From assembly GCF_020535245.1 (NCBI RefSeq), contig NZ_CP084910.1, positions 2,580,501 to 2,644,500 of the forward strand: DNA of 64,000 bases, written 5' to 3'. The stretch comes from Asticcacaulis sp. AND118 (GTDB lineage Bacteria; Pseudomonadota; Alphaproteobacteria; Caulobacterales; Caulobacteraceae). Under the pieces are notes generated by a model, which was given only the letters and a program-made list of their open reading frames with translations, ran no database searches and was not told where the DNA came from. This document shows, in pieces, positions 36,401 to 45,179 of the stretch. Within the stretch, counting starts at the first letter, position 1. Each line of letters starts with the position of its first letter. The position numbers and the translations under genes were made by a program.

Positions 36401-36839
36401 GGTCGTCGCCGACCACGGCCAGCACGCCCCCCAGCGCCGTCGTCCCGGCCATATTGGCGTGCTTCAAGACATCGCCCGACCGGTCGACGCCCGGCCCCTT
36501 GCCGTACCAGATGCCGAATACGCCGTCGAAACGCGCCCCTTCGAACAGCGGCACGTGCTGCGTGCCCCACACGGCGGTGGCCCCCAGGTCTTCGTTGATG
36601 GCCGGTTTGACGACGATGTGCAGCGGATCTAGGACGGCCTTGGCCTGCAGCAATTGCTGATCGTAATTGCCGAGCGGCGAGCCGCGATAGCCGGAAATGA
36701 AACCCGCCGTGTTGAGGCCCGCGCGCCGGTCGCGCCGGGCGATCATGATGGGCAGCCGCACCAGGGCCTGCACCCCGCTCATGAAGGCGCGACCTTCGTC
36801 GAGAACGTATTTGTCGCTTAAGGAAACCTGATCTTGCAT
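33414..36839 (-). CDS. Indolepyruvate ferredoxin oxidoreductase family protein (fused 2-oxoacid:ferredoxin oxidoreductase)
   Basis: The 1141-residue single-chain enzyme has an N-terminal pyrimidine-domain part (GFISGYRGSPLGNYDQQLLQ). A ThDP-binding region lies near 440-520 (FFCAGCPHNTSTVVPEG, NLGDGTYFHSG). Ferredoxin-type cysteines lie near 628-680 (CEGCGDCQAKSNC, CNIDTSCVKGFCPS). A gamma-type domain follows (ILLAGIGGLGVTSLSAMLGM, ADQTGLAQRGGGVDAHVRI), then a C-terminal DUF6537-like region. It converts 2-oxoacids plus CoA to acyl-CoA, CO2 and reduced ferredoxin. The annotated name implies arylpyruvates, but the operon partner suggests branched-chain 2-oxoacids are possible. Confidence 0.88.
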   Translation of the reverse strand: MQDQVSLSDKYVLDEGRAFMSGVQALVRLPIMIARRDRRAGLNTAGFISGYRGSPLGNYDQQLLQAKAVLDPLHIVVKPAINEDLGATAVWGTQHVPLFEGARFDGVFGIWYGKGPGVDRSGDVLKHANMAGTTALGGVLAVVGDDHACKSSTLPNQSELAFIDAEIPVLSPSTIAEVLEYGLKGIALSRFYGGWVALKTLSDLMDASAAVDLSDRFDTRAPVIDLPADGLHIRATDTPAEKEARHRHYRLPAASAFGRLNGFDKVVWDTPNCRIGIATAGKAFTQVMEALDLLDIDADEARDIGLSVWKVGMVWPLDAQGARAFAGGLEKLLVVEERREVIEPQLRSALYSLPDGRRPLILGKRGLSGEPLISDVLELDTLQVALALYDLLPEAARHPARRERAEGFRARLTTKETLKPDHVRAPFFCAGCPHNTSTVVPEGSRGLAGIGCHYMATFMPRRTDICTHMGGEGVTWMGQAPFTDEAHVFTNLGDGTYFHSGLLAIRQAIAAGVNITYKILYNDVVAMTGGQSVDGQLTPVMVAQQVRAEGVERIALVSDDPEKWEGEMPSGTTYAHRDDLEAVQTELRTHKGVSVLIYDQACATELRRRRKRGLAPKPAARIFINPAVCEGCGDCQAKSNCVAINPLETELGRKREIDQSACNIDTSCVKGFCPSFVAVEGAALKKAAAPDISPLIADLPDITPPLATTRPVNILLAGIGGLGVTSLSAMLGMAAHIDGCEVSVADQTGLAQRGGGVDAHVRIVAQGVRLPAPRISAGEADVLLAADMVQATGKTALPLVSPDRTLSFVNSALTSTAAFTLNRDIVFDRGGLMGRLRKASKRIEPLDAGGVARRLLGDAVYGHMILLGAAWQAGAVPLSRFAIEEAIDLNGAEKTNNHKAFALGRALYLGRIAPPKAETAFDVEAFVARRIADLSAYQNAAYAAQYETLIDAVRKLESPALLEAVARNAFKLMAYKDEYEVARLYADSAFRERLAAQFDDPKKLSVFLAPPLLARKNPRTGEPRKMKFGGWVFGAFGVLKGLKGLRGTVFDPFGHTHERRLERRLRDDYLRLVRDLIAQVQPHNLTQAVAIARLPENIRGFGHIKAASVETYEAQKTSLLAAFAKVKPAQKSQSQKEPLYV

Positions 36840-36909
36840 TCAATCATCCCTGCTAAGCTTTCCGTCTATTGCGGAATTTTTTTGCAGGATGACACGAAAT
36901 CAGGAGAAT

Positions 36910-36924
36910 GAATTTTCGAAATTC
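36910..36924. promoter_or_regulatory. Putative Lrp-type operator
   Basis: GAATTTTCGAAATTC is a near-palindrome in the AT-rich 168-base divergent gap between the oxidoreductase operon and the lrp-like gene. Lrp-family proteins bind such AT-rich palindromes. This is inferred from position and symmetry only. Confidence 0.55.
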
Positions 36925-37007
36925 GTGATATTAAGGGCAAAGACAAAATGACATTCCGTTGCGGCGCTTCGCCGCAGAATGGGATGCCGAACAGGCCGAG
37001 GACAGAC

Positions 37008-37487
37008 ATGACGCGATCTTCTGAGGGCCGCGCGCTCGACGATACCGACCGCAAAATCCTGCGATTGCTGCGCAGCAATTGCCGCCTGACGACGCAGGAA
37101 ATCGCCGATCAGGTAGGACTTTCACCCACCCCCTGCTGGTCGCGGATCAAACGCATGGAAGAGGCCGGGGTGATCACCGGTTATGTCGCCCTGCTCGATC
37201 CGGAACAGGTGGGCAAGCCGGACACGGTGATTGTCGAGATCAATATCGAATCGCACGACGACGACCGCATCGAAGAATTTTCGCGCTACGTGCTGAACCT
37301 GCCCGAAGTGACGGACGCCTATCTGACGACGGGCGAGTACGATTACGTGCTGATCGCGGCGGTCGACGGGACGGAGGGCTATGAGCAGTTTCTGCGCAAG
37401 AAGCTGCTGAAATTCCCCGGCATCCGTCATACGCGCTCGACCTTTTGTTTGCGCAGGCTTAAAAGAGAGCCTTCACCGTCAGTATAA
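37008..37487 (+). CDS. Lrp/AsnC family transcriptional regulator
   Basis: The 159-residue protein has a winged helix-turn-helix (DDTDRKILRLLRSNCRLTTQ, then EIADQVGLSPTPCWSRIKRM) and a C-terminal RAM/AsnC domain (GKPDTVIVEINIESHDDDR, DAYLTTGEYDYVLIAAVDG). It is divergent from the oxidoreductase/dehydrogenase operon and probably senses the corresponding amino acid. The ATG at 37008 is preferred because upstream codons lack homology. Confidence 0.9.
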   Translation: MTRSSEGRALDDTDRKILRLLRSNCRLTTQEIADQVGLSPTPCWSRIKRMEEAGVITGYVALLDPEQVGKPDTVIVEINIESHDDDRIEEFSRYVLNLPEVTDAYLTTGEYDYVLIAAVDGTEGYEQFLRKKLLKFPGIRHTRSTFCLRRLKREPSPSV

Positions 37488-37498
37488 AATCTCTACTC

Positions 37499-37705
37499 CT
37501 TCTCCTCCCTGTTGCGTAGCAATGGGGAGGTGGCGCGCCGAAGGCGTGACGGAGGGGGATGGCGAAAATATCAGCAGCAAGTGCAGTACTTTGAAGGTGC
37601 GCACAGACCAAGGTTAGATGCCGAGGGCTTGTCCGAGTCATCCCCCTCCGTCATTTTCGCTATCGCTCAATGCCACCTCCCCATGCCTTCGGCACAGGGA
37701 GAAGA
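37499..37705. repeat. Large inverted pair of palindromic repeats (type C)
   Basis: ctcctccctgttgcgtagca atggggaggtggcgcgccga, then gacggagggggat, is mirrored by tccccctccgtcattttcgc, then gccacctccccatgccttcg gcacagggaga. A unique centre of about 70 bases lies between. It sits between convergent genes. Confidence 0.82.
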
Positions 37706-38236
37706 TTACAGCACGTACCGTTCCACCACCGTGTAAACGCTGCCTTCGCTGGTCAGCGTGCTCTCGTACAAACACACCGCATCCACCGCAAACGGCGCGC
37801 TCGTCAGCCCCTCATTGGCATCGAGAAAATGCGACAGCGTTCCGATACGACCACTTAACCGCGCCAGCGTGATATGCGGCTGAAAAACCCGCGGTTCCGG
37901 CAAAAGCCCCGTGCGCACCACCGCCTGATCGACCTTCTTGTGCAGCACGTGCACCGGCTCGAACGGCGTCACCCCCGCCCACAGCGTATGGACCTGCCCC
38001 TTGCGCTCGAATGTGCCCACACCGGCGAGCGACAGTGCGAACACCGGGTGGCGCAGGTCGCTCAGCGCTTCGGCGATGTCATTGGCCTGATGGCGATCGA
38101 CCTCCCCCACAAAGCGCAGGGTCAGGTGCAGTTGCGCCGCCGTCTGCCAGCGCGCGCCGCTCACCCCGCCCATCAGGTCGAGCAGTTGCGTCTTGATGTC
38201 GTGCGGCGGTTCGATCCCGATAAACAGTCTGTGCAT
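37706..38236 (-). CDS. thpR: RNA 2',3'-cyclic phosphodiesterase
   Basis: A 176-residue 2H-phosphoesterase. The two catalytic motifs HLTL (His37) and HITL (His121) are intact and spaced as in ThpR (formerly 2'-5' RNA ligase). The N-terminus MHRLFIGIEPP is typical. It hydrolyses 2',3'-cyclic phosphates on RNA. It lies 9 bases from the ThDP enzyme gene upstream on the same strand and may be the last gene of that operon. Confidence 0.9.
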   Translation of the reverse strand: MHRLFIGIEPPHDIKTQLLDLMGGVSGARWQTAAQLHLTLRFVGEVDRHQANDIAEALSDLRHPVFALSLAGVGTFERKGQVHTLWAGVTPFEPVHVLHKKVDQAVVRTGLLPEPRVFQPHITLARLSGRIGTLSHFLDANEGLTSAPFAVDAVCLYESTLTSEGSVYTVVERYVL

Positions 38237-38245
38237 GGGGAGGTT

Positions 38246-39883
38246 TTACTCTCCGCGCGACACCTGATCCAGCGTTTTAGCCGGTGTGATGGCCTGCGGA
38301 TCGATCAGGCAATGCAGGATGGCCGGTTTGCCTGACACCTGCGCGCGCTCGAAGGCCGGGGCGAAGTCCGCCGTGGTTCGCACGGTTTCGCCATGCCCAC
38401 CGAATGCCTTCGCGTAGGTGGCGAAGTCGGGATTTTTCAGGTCCGTGCCGATGGGGCGATGCGGATATTCGCGCTCCTGATGCATACGGATCGTGCCCCA
38501 CATGCCATTGTCGATGACGATAATGATCAGCGGAATGTCGTACTGCACGGCGGTGGCGAACTCATTGCCGTTCATCAGGAAACAGCCGTCGCCGGCAAAG
38601 GTCACCACCGGCGCATCGGGGCACTGACGCTTGGCCATGATGCCCGCCGGGACCGAATAGCCGACGCTGCCCGAGGTCGGTGCCACTTGCGTGAAGGGCT
38701 TTTCGTGACGCCAGTAGCGATGGACCCAGATGGCGTAATTGCCCGCCCCATTGGTGATGATGGTCTGCGGCGGCAGGTTTTCGCGCAGCCACACCATGAC
38801 CTCGCCATACTGGAAATCACCGGGGATTTGCGCGGGCTTTTCGGTCCAATTCAGCCACTCCGCATGTGCTTTTTCCCCTCTCCCCTGCGGGGAGAGGTCG
38901 GGTGAGGGGGCCACCCCCGCCAATGCCTTAGCAAAGGCATCCGGCGTGCTGACAATACCCAAAACCGGCTGATACACCCTCCCGATCTCATCGGCTTCCG
39001 GAAAGACATGCACCATCTTTTGCGCATCGATCAGGGTGTAACCGTTCGACGGCACCTCGGCCATGCGCGCCCCCAGCAGGATCAGCAGATCGACGTCCCT
39101 GACCCGCTGCGACAGGGCAGGGTTCTGACCGAAGCCGAGGTCGCCCGCATAGCAAGGATGGTGCGCCGGAAACAGCGAGGTGCGGCGAAACTCGGTCGCC
39201 ACGGGCACATCAAACCGTGCCGCAAAATCAGCGATGGCGGTGCAGCCTTCCGCCGTCCAGCGCGACCCGCCAAGGATAATCAGCGGACGTTCCGCCTTAT
39301 TCAACAAATCCGCAAATGCGCTCAATTCGGCTGGCGACGGCGCGGCCTCGACCGCTTCGACGCGCGGGGCATCGGCCACATCGGCCATTTCGGTCAGGAT
39401 ATCTTCAGGCAGCGAAATGACCACCGGACCGGGGCGGCCCTGCATGGCGACGCGGAAGGCGCGGGCGACGATTTCCGGGATGCGTTTCGGGTCGGAAATC
39501 TCCACCACCCACTTGGCGATGCCGCCAAAAGCCGCGACATAATCCAGTTCCTGAAACGCGCCACGCCCCAGAAAGGCGCGCTCGACCTGCCCCACGAACA
39601 GGATCATCGGCGTCGAATCGTGCTGCGCAATATGCACGCCGTGCGCCGCATTGGTCGCTCCCGGCCCGCGGGTCACGAAACAGACGCCCGGCCTGCCGGT
39701 CAGTTTGCCATAGGCTTCGGCCATCATCGCCGCGCCGCCTTCATGCCTGCAGATCAGCACGTCGATATCGGCATCGTACATCGCATCCAGCGCCGCCAGA
39801 TACGACTCGCCCGGCACGCAGGTCAGGCGCTCCACGCCATTGCGCGTCAGTTGATCAACGAGAATCTGTCCGCCGGTTCTCAT
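38246..39883 (-). CDS. ThDP-dependent acetolactate synthase/decarboxylase-like enzyme
   Basis: The 545-residue protein has an N-terminal Pyr domain with catalytic Glu in CRHEGGAAMMAEAYGK, a central domain, and a C-terminal ThDP motif GDGCFLMNGNEFATAVQYDI ending in VIDN. It has no FAD or regulatory-subunit signature that would make acetolactate synthase certain. It shares an operon with a CoA-transferase, glutaryl-CoA dehydrogenase and an ALDH7, so decarboxylation of a 2-oxoacid such as 2-oxoadipate is a reasonable inference. Residues around 324-336 (PSPDLSPQGRGEK) are translated from a palindromic repeat inserted in-frame. Confidence 0.8.
   Translation of the reverse strand: MRTGGQILVDQLTRNGVERLTCVPGESYLAALDAMYDADIDVLICRHEGGAAMMAEAYGKLTGRPGVCFVTRGPGATNAAHGVHIAQHDSTPMILFVGQVERAFLGRGAFQELDYVAAFGGIAKWVVEISDPKRIPEIVARAFRVAMQGRPGPVVISLPEDILTEMADVADAPRVEAVEAAPSPAELSAFADLLNKAERPLIILGGSRWTAEGCTAIADFAARFDVPVATEFRRTSLFPAHHPCYAGDLGFGQNPALSQRVRDVDLLILLGARMAEVPSNGYTLIDAQKMVHVFPEADEIGRVYQPVLGIVSTPDAFAKALAGVAPSPDLSPQGRGEKAHAEWLNWTEKPAQIPGDFQYGEVMVWLRENLPPQTIITNGAGNYAIWVHRYWRHEKPFTQVAPTSGSVGYSVPAGIMAKRQCPDAPVVTFAGDGCFLMNGNEFATAVQYDIPLIIIVIDNGMWGTIRMHQEREYPHRPIGTDLKNPDFATYAKAFGGHGETVRTTADFAPAFERAQVSGKPAILHCLIDPQAITPAKTLDQVSRGE
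38873..38912. repeat. Palindromic repeat (type B half) inside a coding sequence
   Basis: ttcccctctcccctgcgggg agaggtcgggtgagggggcc is a copy of the intergenic type B half. It adds codons in-frame to the ThDP enzyme gene between the central and C-terminal domains. Confidence 0.8.
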
Positions 39884-40980
39884 GCTTTGTCCTCAAGCTT
39901 CGGCGACGCGGTTTCCGCATTCATCCGGACGCCATTCATAACAATCGGCGAAGCCACGCCGGGGATGCCGTCGATCTCCAGCCGCATCCCGCGATGCACG
40001 ATCTGAGGATCCTTGAACACATCTTCGATGCGGTTGATCGGCCCTGCCGGCACACCCGCTGTTTCCAGCCCCGACAGCAAATCCGCGCGCGTCATATTGC
40101 GCAAAAACGGCTCAAGCTCGGCCTGTAGCTGATGCCGCGCCGCCACCCGTCCGGCATTGGTCGCATAGGCCGGATTTTGTGCCACATAGTCCGCTTCCAG
40201 CGCATCGCAGAAACGCAAAAACTGATGATCGTTGCCCACGGCGACGATGACGTGGCCGTCCTTCACCGCAAACACCTGATAGGGCGCGATATTGGGGTGC
40301 GCATTGCCCATCCGCGTCGGCGATGCGCCGGACGCCAGATAGTTCATCGCCTGATTGGCCAGCATGGCCGTGGCCACATCAAACAGCGCCATGTCGATGT
40401 GACAGCCCTCGCCCGTCGTGTCGCGCTGCCGCAAGGCCGCCAGCACCGCGGTTGAGGTATAGACGCCGGTGAACACATCGACCACGGCCACCCCGACCTT
40501 TTGCGGCTCGCCGTCCGGGTCACCGGTAATGTCCATCAGTCCCGACATACCTTGGATGATGTAGTCGTAACCGGCGCGCTGCGCATAGGGGCCGTCCTGC
40601 CCGAAACCGGTGATCGATACGTAGATCAGGCGCGGATTGATCGCCTTGAGACTCTCATAATCGAGCCCGTATCGGCGCAATCCGCCGACCTTGAAATTCT
40701 CGATCAGCACGTCGGATTCCGCCGCCCGTTCACGGATCGCCGCCTGACCTTCAGGCGTTGTCATGTCGATGGCCACGGAAGTTTTTCCGCGGTTGCAGGC
40801 ATGGAAATAGGCCGCCGCGTCGCCGATAAAAGGCGGGCCCCAGCCACGCGTATCATCACCCGAACCGGGGCGCTCGACCTTGACCACCGTGGCGCCCAGA
40901 TCGGCCAGAATCTGACCCGCCCACGGCCCCGCCAGGATGCGCGCCAGTTCGAGAACTTTCAGGCCGGAAAGAGGTTTCAT
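39880..40980 (-). CDS. CaiB/BaiF family III CoA-transferase, probably glutarate-specific
   Basis: A 366-residue protein starting [60 protein letters not shown] and GEGCHIDMALFDV (catalytic Asp) define the family. Directly behind glutaryl-CoA dehydrogenase (its ATG overlaps that gene's stop), the likely reaction is transfer of CoA from succinyl-CoA to glutarate. Its own stop overlaps the ThDP enzyme start by four bases. Confidence 0.85.
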   Translation of the reverse strand: MKPLSGLKVLELARILAGPWAGQILADLGATVVKVERPGSGDDTRGWGPPFIGDAAAYFHACNRGKTSVAIDMTTPEGQAAIRERAAESDVLIENFKVGGLRRYGLDYESLKAINPRLIYVSITGFGQDGPYAQRAGYDYIIQGMSGLMDITGDPDGEPQKVGVAVVDVFTGVYTSTAVLAALRQRDTTGEGCHIDMALFDVATAMLANQAMNYLASGASPTRMGNAHPNIAPYQVFAVKDGHVIVAVGNDHQFLRFCDALEADYVAQNPAYATNAGRVAARHQLQAELEPFLRNMTRADLLSGLETAGVPAGPINRIEDVFKDPQIVHRGMRLEIDGIPGVASPIVMNGVRMNAETASPKLEDKA

Positions 40981-42149
40981 CAGGAAAACGCCTGCAAACC
41001 CGTCTGCGCGCGGCCGAGGATAAGCGCGTGCACATCGTGGGTGCCTTCGTAAGTATTCACCGTCTCCAGGTTCTGCGCGTGACGCATGACGTGGAACTCT
41101 TCGTGTATGCCGTTGCCGCCGTGCATGTCGCGGGCCTGCCGCGCAATATCCAGCGCCTTGCCGCAGTTGTTGCGCTTGATCAGGCTGATCATTTCCGGCT
41201 GCATCTGGCCCGCGTCGAACAACTGCCCGACGCGCAAGGCGGCCTGAAGCCCCAGCGTGATCTCGGTCTGCATGTCGGCCAGCTTCTTCTGGAAAAGCTG
41301 CGTCTGTGCCAGAGGCCGCCCGAACTGCTGACGGTCGAGGCCGTATTGCCGCGCGCGGTGCCAGCAGTCTTCCGCCGCCCCCATCACGCCCCAACTGATA
41401 CCATACCGCGCGCGGTTGAGGCAGCCGAACGGCCCTTTCAGACCCTCGGCATGGGGCAGCAAGGCGTCCTCGAAAACCTCGACATTGTCCATGACGATTT
41501 CGCCGGTGATCGAGGCGCGCAGGGACAGCTTGCCGTGGATCTTCGGCGCGCTGAGGCCCTTCGCGCCCTTGTCCAGCACGAAACCGCGAATGACGCCGTC
41601 GAGCTTGGCCCAGACGACGAAGACATCGGCGATGGGGGAGTTGGAAATCCACATCTTCGTGCCGTTGAGCACATAGCCGCCGTCGATTTTACGCGCGGTC
41701 GAACGCATTGAAGCCGGATCGGAGCCGGCGTCCGACTCGGTCAGGCCGAAGCAGCCGATCCATTCGCCGCTGGCCAGTTTCGGCAGGTATTTCTGCTTCT
41801 GCGCTTCGGAGCCATAGGCGTAGATCGGGTGCATGACCAGCGACGACTGCACGCTCATCATCGAGCGATAGCCGCTATCCACGCGCTCGACTTCACGGGC
41901 GATGAGGCCATAGGCGACGTAGGACGCCCCTGCCCCGCCATACTGATCCGGCAAGGTTGCCCCCAGAAGGCCGCGCGCGCCCATCTCAGCAAAGATGGCC
42001 GGGTCGGTCTGTTCCTCGGCATAGGCTTTCAGCACACGCGGCAGAAGCGACGATTGCGCGTAGTCGTGCGCCGCGTCGCGGATCATCCGCTCTTCGTCGG
42101 ACAGTTGCGCATCGAGCAGAAAAGGATCGGCCCAGTCGAATTTAGACAT
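40980..42149 (-). CDS. gcdH: Glutaryl-CoA dehydrogenase
   Basis: A 389-residue acyl-CoA dehydrogenase. [57 protein letters not shown] and [22 protein letters not shown] are the classic GcdH pattern, with the catalytic Glu in NTYEGTHD. It oxidises and decarboxylates glutaryl-CoA to crotonyl-CoA. It overlaps the semialdehyde dehydrogenase gene by 8 bases. Confidence 0.92.
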   Translation of the reverse strand: MSKFDWADPFLLDAQLSDEERMIRDAAHDYAQSSLLPRVLKAYAEEQTDPAIFAEMGARGLLGATLPDQYGGAGASYVAYGLIAREVERVDSGYRSMMSVQSSLVMHPIYAYGSEAQKQKYLPKLASGEWIGCFGLTESDAGSDPASMRSTARKIDGGYVLNGTKMWISNSPIADVFVVWAKLDGVIRGFVLDKGAKGLSAPKIHGKLSLRASITGEIVMDNVEVFEDALLPHAEGLKGPFGCLNRARYGISWGVMGAAEDCWHRARQYGLDRQQFGRPLAQTQLFQKKLADMQTEITLGLQAALRVGQLFDAGQMQPEMISLIKRNNCGKALDIARQARDMHGGNGIHEEFHVMRHAQNLETVNTYEGTHDVHALILGRAQTGLQAFS

Positions 42150-43653
42150 CGAACTTCACCCCTTGCGCCAGCGGCAGGGTCCGACCGTAATTGATGGTGT
42201 TGGTGGCGCGGCGCATATAGGCGCGCCAGGAATCAGAGCCGGATTCGCGGCCGCCGCCGGTCTCTTTTTCGCCGCCGAAAGCCCCGCCGATTTCCGCGCC
42301 CGAAGGCCCGATATTGACATTGGCGATGCCGCAATCGGACCCCGCTGCGGATACGAACAGTTCGGCTTCGCGAATGTCGTTGGTGAAGATCGACGACGAC
42401 AGCCCGGCGCCCACGGCGTTCTGCAAAGCAATAGCGTCAGAAATATTACTATATTTCAATACATATAGAATTGGCGCGAAGGTTTCCCGCAAAACCGGTC
42501 CCGCATGGGCGTCCATTTCGACCAGAGCCGGCCTGACATAGTAGCTATCGTGGCCATTAATGTCGACGCGTGCGCCGCCGGTGACCTGACCGCCCGCCGC
42601 ACGCGCTTCGTCCAGAGCCTTTTCAAAACCGCGGAAGGCCGCACCGTCGATCAGCGGCCCGATCAGCGTGCCCTCTTCCAGCGGGTGTCCGACCTTGACC
42701 GAGCCATAGGCCTGTTTCAGGCGCGGCAGGAAGGTATCGTAGATGCTCTCATGCACGAACAGGCGACGCAGCGTCGTGCAGCGCTGACCCGCCGTGCCCA
42801 TGGCCGCGAAGGCGACGCCGCGCAGGGCCAGGTCGAGGTCGGCGGACGGCGCGATGATGGCGGCGTTGTTGCCCCCCAGTTCCAGCAGGGCGCGGGCGAA
42901 TCGCGCCGCCAGCTTCGGCCCCACGGCGCGGCCCATGGCGGTCGAACCGGTCGCGGACACCAGCGCCACCTTTTCATGATCGACCAGCGCTTCGCCGATG
43001 TCCTTGCCGCCAATCAGAAGGGCCGACAGGCCTTCGGGCGCGTCGTATCCGGCGGCCTTGTATTTCGCCACGGCGCGGTCGAACAGGGCATGGGTGGCGA
43101 TGGCGGTGAGCGGCGTCTTTTCCGACGGCTTCCACACGATCGTGTCGCCGCAAACCAGCGCCAGACAGGCGTTCCACGCCCACACGGCGACGGGGAAGTT
43201 GAACGCCGAAATAATGCCGACGACGCCCAGCGGATGCCAGGTTTCCATCATACGGTGCTCGGCGCGTTCCGTGGCGATGGTCAGGCCGTACAGTTGCCGG
43301 GAAAGCCCGACCGCGAAGTCGCAGATGTCGATCATCTCCTGCACTTCGCCCAGGCCTTCGGACTTGATCTTGCCGGCTTCGATAGAGACCAGCCGGCCCA
43401 GCCCGTCCTTGTGCGCCCGCAGTTCTTCGCCGAACAGACGCACCAGTTCGCCCCGCTTGGGCGCCGGGATCAGACGCCATTTGAGGAAGGCCTCGTGCGC
43501 GGCGTCAATACGCGCCTTCGCCTCATCGGCAGAGGTCTCGACCGCCTCGGCAATCAGCTCGCCGGTGTTGGGCGAATGGACCTTCAGAGTCCCGCCCGTA
43601 TGACCGGTGGTGACGCTTAAGGATTCCAGCAAAATCCGTGTATCCGCGCTCAT
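42142..43653 (-). CDS. amaB: ALDH7-type L-aminoadipate-semialdehyde (piperideine-6-carboxylate) dehydrogenase
   Basis: A 503-residue aldehyde dehydrogenase with antiquitin-like features: [40 protein letters not shown] and [21 protein letters not shown], with the catalytic Cys at about 292. ALDH7 enzymes oxidise aminoadipate semialdehyde (from pipecolate) to 2-aminoadipate. AAGGAGG lies eight bases before the ATG at 43653 and decides the start; an ATG six codons upstream overlaps that site. Its neighbours are a pipecolate-oxidase-like gene and gcdH, which support the lysine assignment. Confidence 0.88.
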   Translation of the reverse strand: MSADTRILLESLSVTTGHTGGTLKVHSPNTGELIAEAVETSADEAKARIDAAHEAFLKWRLIPAPKRGELVRLFGEELRAHKDGLGRLVSIEAGKIKSEGLGEVQEMIDICDFAVGLSRQLYGLTIATERAEHRMMETWHPLGVVGIISAFNFPVAVWAWNACLALVCGDTIVWKPSEKTPLTAIATHALFDRAVAKYKAAGYDAPEGLSALLIGGKDIGEALVDHEKVALVSATGSTAMGRAVGPKLAARFARALLELGGNNAAIIAPSADLDLALRGVAFAAMGTAGQRCTTLRRLFVHESIYDTFLPRLKQAYGSVKVGHPLEEGTLIGPLIDGAAFRGFEKALDEARAAGGQVTGGARVDINGHDSYYVRPALVEMDAHAGPVLRETFAPILYVLKYSNISDAIALQNAVGAGLSSSIFTNDIREAELFVSAAGSDCGIANVNIGPSGAEIGGAFGGEKETGGGRESGSDSWRAYMRRATNTINYGRTLPLAQGVKFDV

Positions 43654-43670
43654 AATTTCTTCCTCCTTCA

Positions 43671-43793
43671 TCCTCCCCTGCGAAGCGGGGGAGGGGGACC
43701 ACGAAGTGGTGGAGGGGGCAAAGTCTCGAGGAATGCCCCCTCCGTCTGCTTCGCTTTGCTTGCAGCCACCTCCCCCGCTTTGCAGGGGAGGAT
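43671..43793. repeat. Large inverted pair of palindromic repeats (type D)
   Basis: tcctcccctgcgaagcgggg gagggggaccacgaagtggt ggagggggc is mirrored by gccccctccgtctgcttcgc, then agccacctcccccgctttgc aggggagga. It is tightly packed between two minus-strand genes of the same operon. Confidence 0.82.
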
Positions 43794-43794
43794 G

Positions 43795-45084
43795 TTAAAA
43801 CCTGTGTTCCACCGCGTGCAGCATAGCCGCACCGGCTTCGTAATAAACCTCTTTCACCGCACGATGCCTCGCCTCTTGCGGCGTCGTCACCGGTAAAGGC
43901 AACTCATCCTCGGACAGCTTGCCCAGCACGTGTTCGGCCAGCACCCGGCCCATCACCGTACCCGGTGCGATGCCCCGGCCATTATAACCCGACACGCCCA
44001 CCACGCCGTCGGCAAAGCGATGAAAACGCGGCAGATTGTCGTCGGTCATGCCGATCCAGCCGTACCATTCGTGCTCGAATCCCACGCCTTTGAGCGCCGG
44101 AAACAGCTTCGCCATCGCCCGGCGACCCCAGCGGCTGTGAACGCCCTGAGCCGCGCCGCGCAAGGCCCCGACGCTGCCGAACACCAGCCGGCCGGCGGCG
44201 TCCATACGGAAGGACGACAGCACCTCGGCCGTGTCCCAGGCCCCGTGCCCTTCCGGCAGGATGTGGCGCAGAATATCCGGAGGCAAGGGCGTGGTGGCGC
44301 AGTTGAAATAGGGCAGATAGACCTGCTCCTTACGGATGATCTCCCAAGGCCCTTTGGTATAGGCATCGGTGGCCATGATGACCCTAGGGGCCGTCACCGT
44401 ACCGCCGCTCGTTGTAACGCACCACTGATCGCCCGCCGCCTCGATCTGTTCCACCGGGCTTTCGCTGCGGATATCGACGCCCGCCGCCACCGCCGCCGTG
44501 GCCAGACCGCGCACATAGGCCAGCGGCTGAATCGTCCCGGCGCGTTTATCCAGCAACGCCGCCGCATAAGCGTCCGTTCCGACCATCCGCCGCGTTTCCG
44601 CCGCATCGAGCAGCCGCACATCGGCCCCGCGCGCCTGCCATTGCTGCGCCCGCTCGCTCAGTTCCTTCACACCCGCCGCCCCGACCGCGCAATGCAGCGT
44701 GCCTTCGCGCTTAAGCTCGCAGGCGATATTGTGCTTATCGACGCGCGCAAAGACCTCCTTCGGTCCGTCGCCCAGCGCGGTCAGCAACCGCTCGCCGTGC
44801 ACGGCCCCCAGCACGCGCGGCAGTTCATCGGGCATGACCCACATGCCGGCATTGACCAGGCCGACATTGCGCCCCGCGCCGCCAAAGCCGATCTCGCGCG
44901 CCTCGATGACCACAACTCTCGCCCCGGCCTCGGCCAGAGTGAGCGCCGCCGACAGGCCCGTATAGCCCGCCCCAACCACGGCGACATCGGCGCGCACATC
45001 GCCATAGAGCACCGCCGTCACCGGGGCCTCCGGCGCGGTCGCGGCCCATAGTCCGTGCGTGATGGCCTCCAGCTTAACCGACAC
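43795..45084 (-). CDS. amaA: FAD-dependent oxidoreductase, probably L-pipecolate oxidase (AmaA-like)
   Basis: A 429-residue DAO-family flavoprotein. The dinucleotide fold is DVAVVGAGYTGLSAALTLAE, followed by GFGGAGRNVGLVNAGMW. The C-terminus has GVVGVSGYNGRGIAPGTVMG, the FAD-closing motif of the PuuB/OrdL group. The substrate call (pipecolate) depends on the neighbouring ALDH7 and piperideine-2-carboxylate reductase-like genes; a gamma-glutamylputrescine oxidase-type role is the main alternative. It starts with GTG at 45084. Confidence 0.75.
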   Translation of the reverse strand: MSVKLEAITHGLWAATAPEAPVTAVLYGDVRADVAVVGAGYTGLSAALTLAEAGARVVVIEAREIGFGGAGRNVGLVNAGMWVMPDELPRVLGAVHGERLLTALGDGPKEVFARVDKHNIACELKREGTLHCAVGAAGVKELSERAQQWQARGADVRLLDAAETRRMVGTDAYAAALLDKRAGTIQPLAYVRGLATAAVAAGVDIRSESPVEQIEAAGDQWCVTTSGGTVTAPRVIMATDAYTKGPWEIIRKEQVYLPYFNCATTPLPPDILRHILPEGHGAWDTAEVLSSFRMDAAGRLVFGSVGALRGAAQGVHSRWGRRAMAKLFPALKGVGFEHEWYGWIGMTDDNLPRFHRFADGVVGVSGYNGRGIAPGTVMGRVLAEHVLGKLSEDELPLPVTTPQEARHRAVKEVYYEAGAAMLHAVEHRF

Positions 45085-45179
45085 AGTTCATTCTCTTGCG
45101 TAATATCAGAGACGGTTGTACGTTCACAAAATCGCCTTCACAAGCCGATTTTTGGCAATATTTCATTCCGAAACAGAAT

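Noticed and set aside
38246-39883. Calling the ThDP enzyme acetolactate synthase (ilvB)
   Set aside because: There is no adjacent regulatory subunit or branched-chain biosynthesis gene, and the operon is catabolic. The family is kept general.
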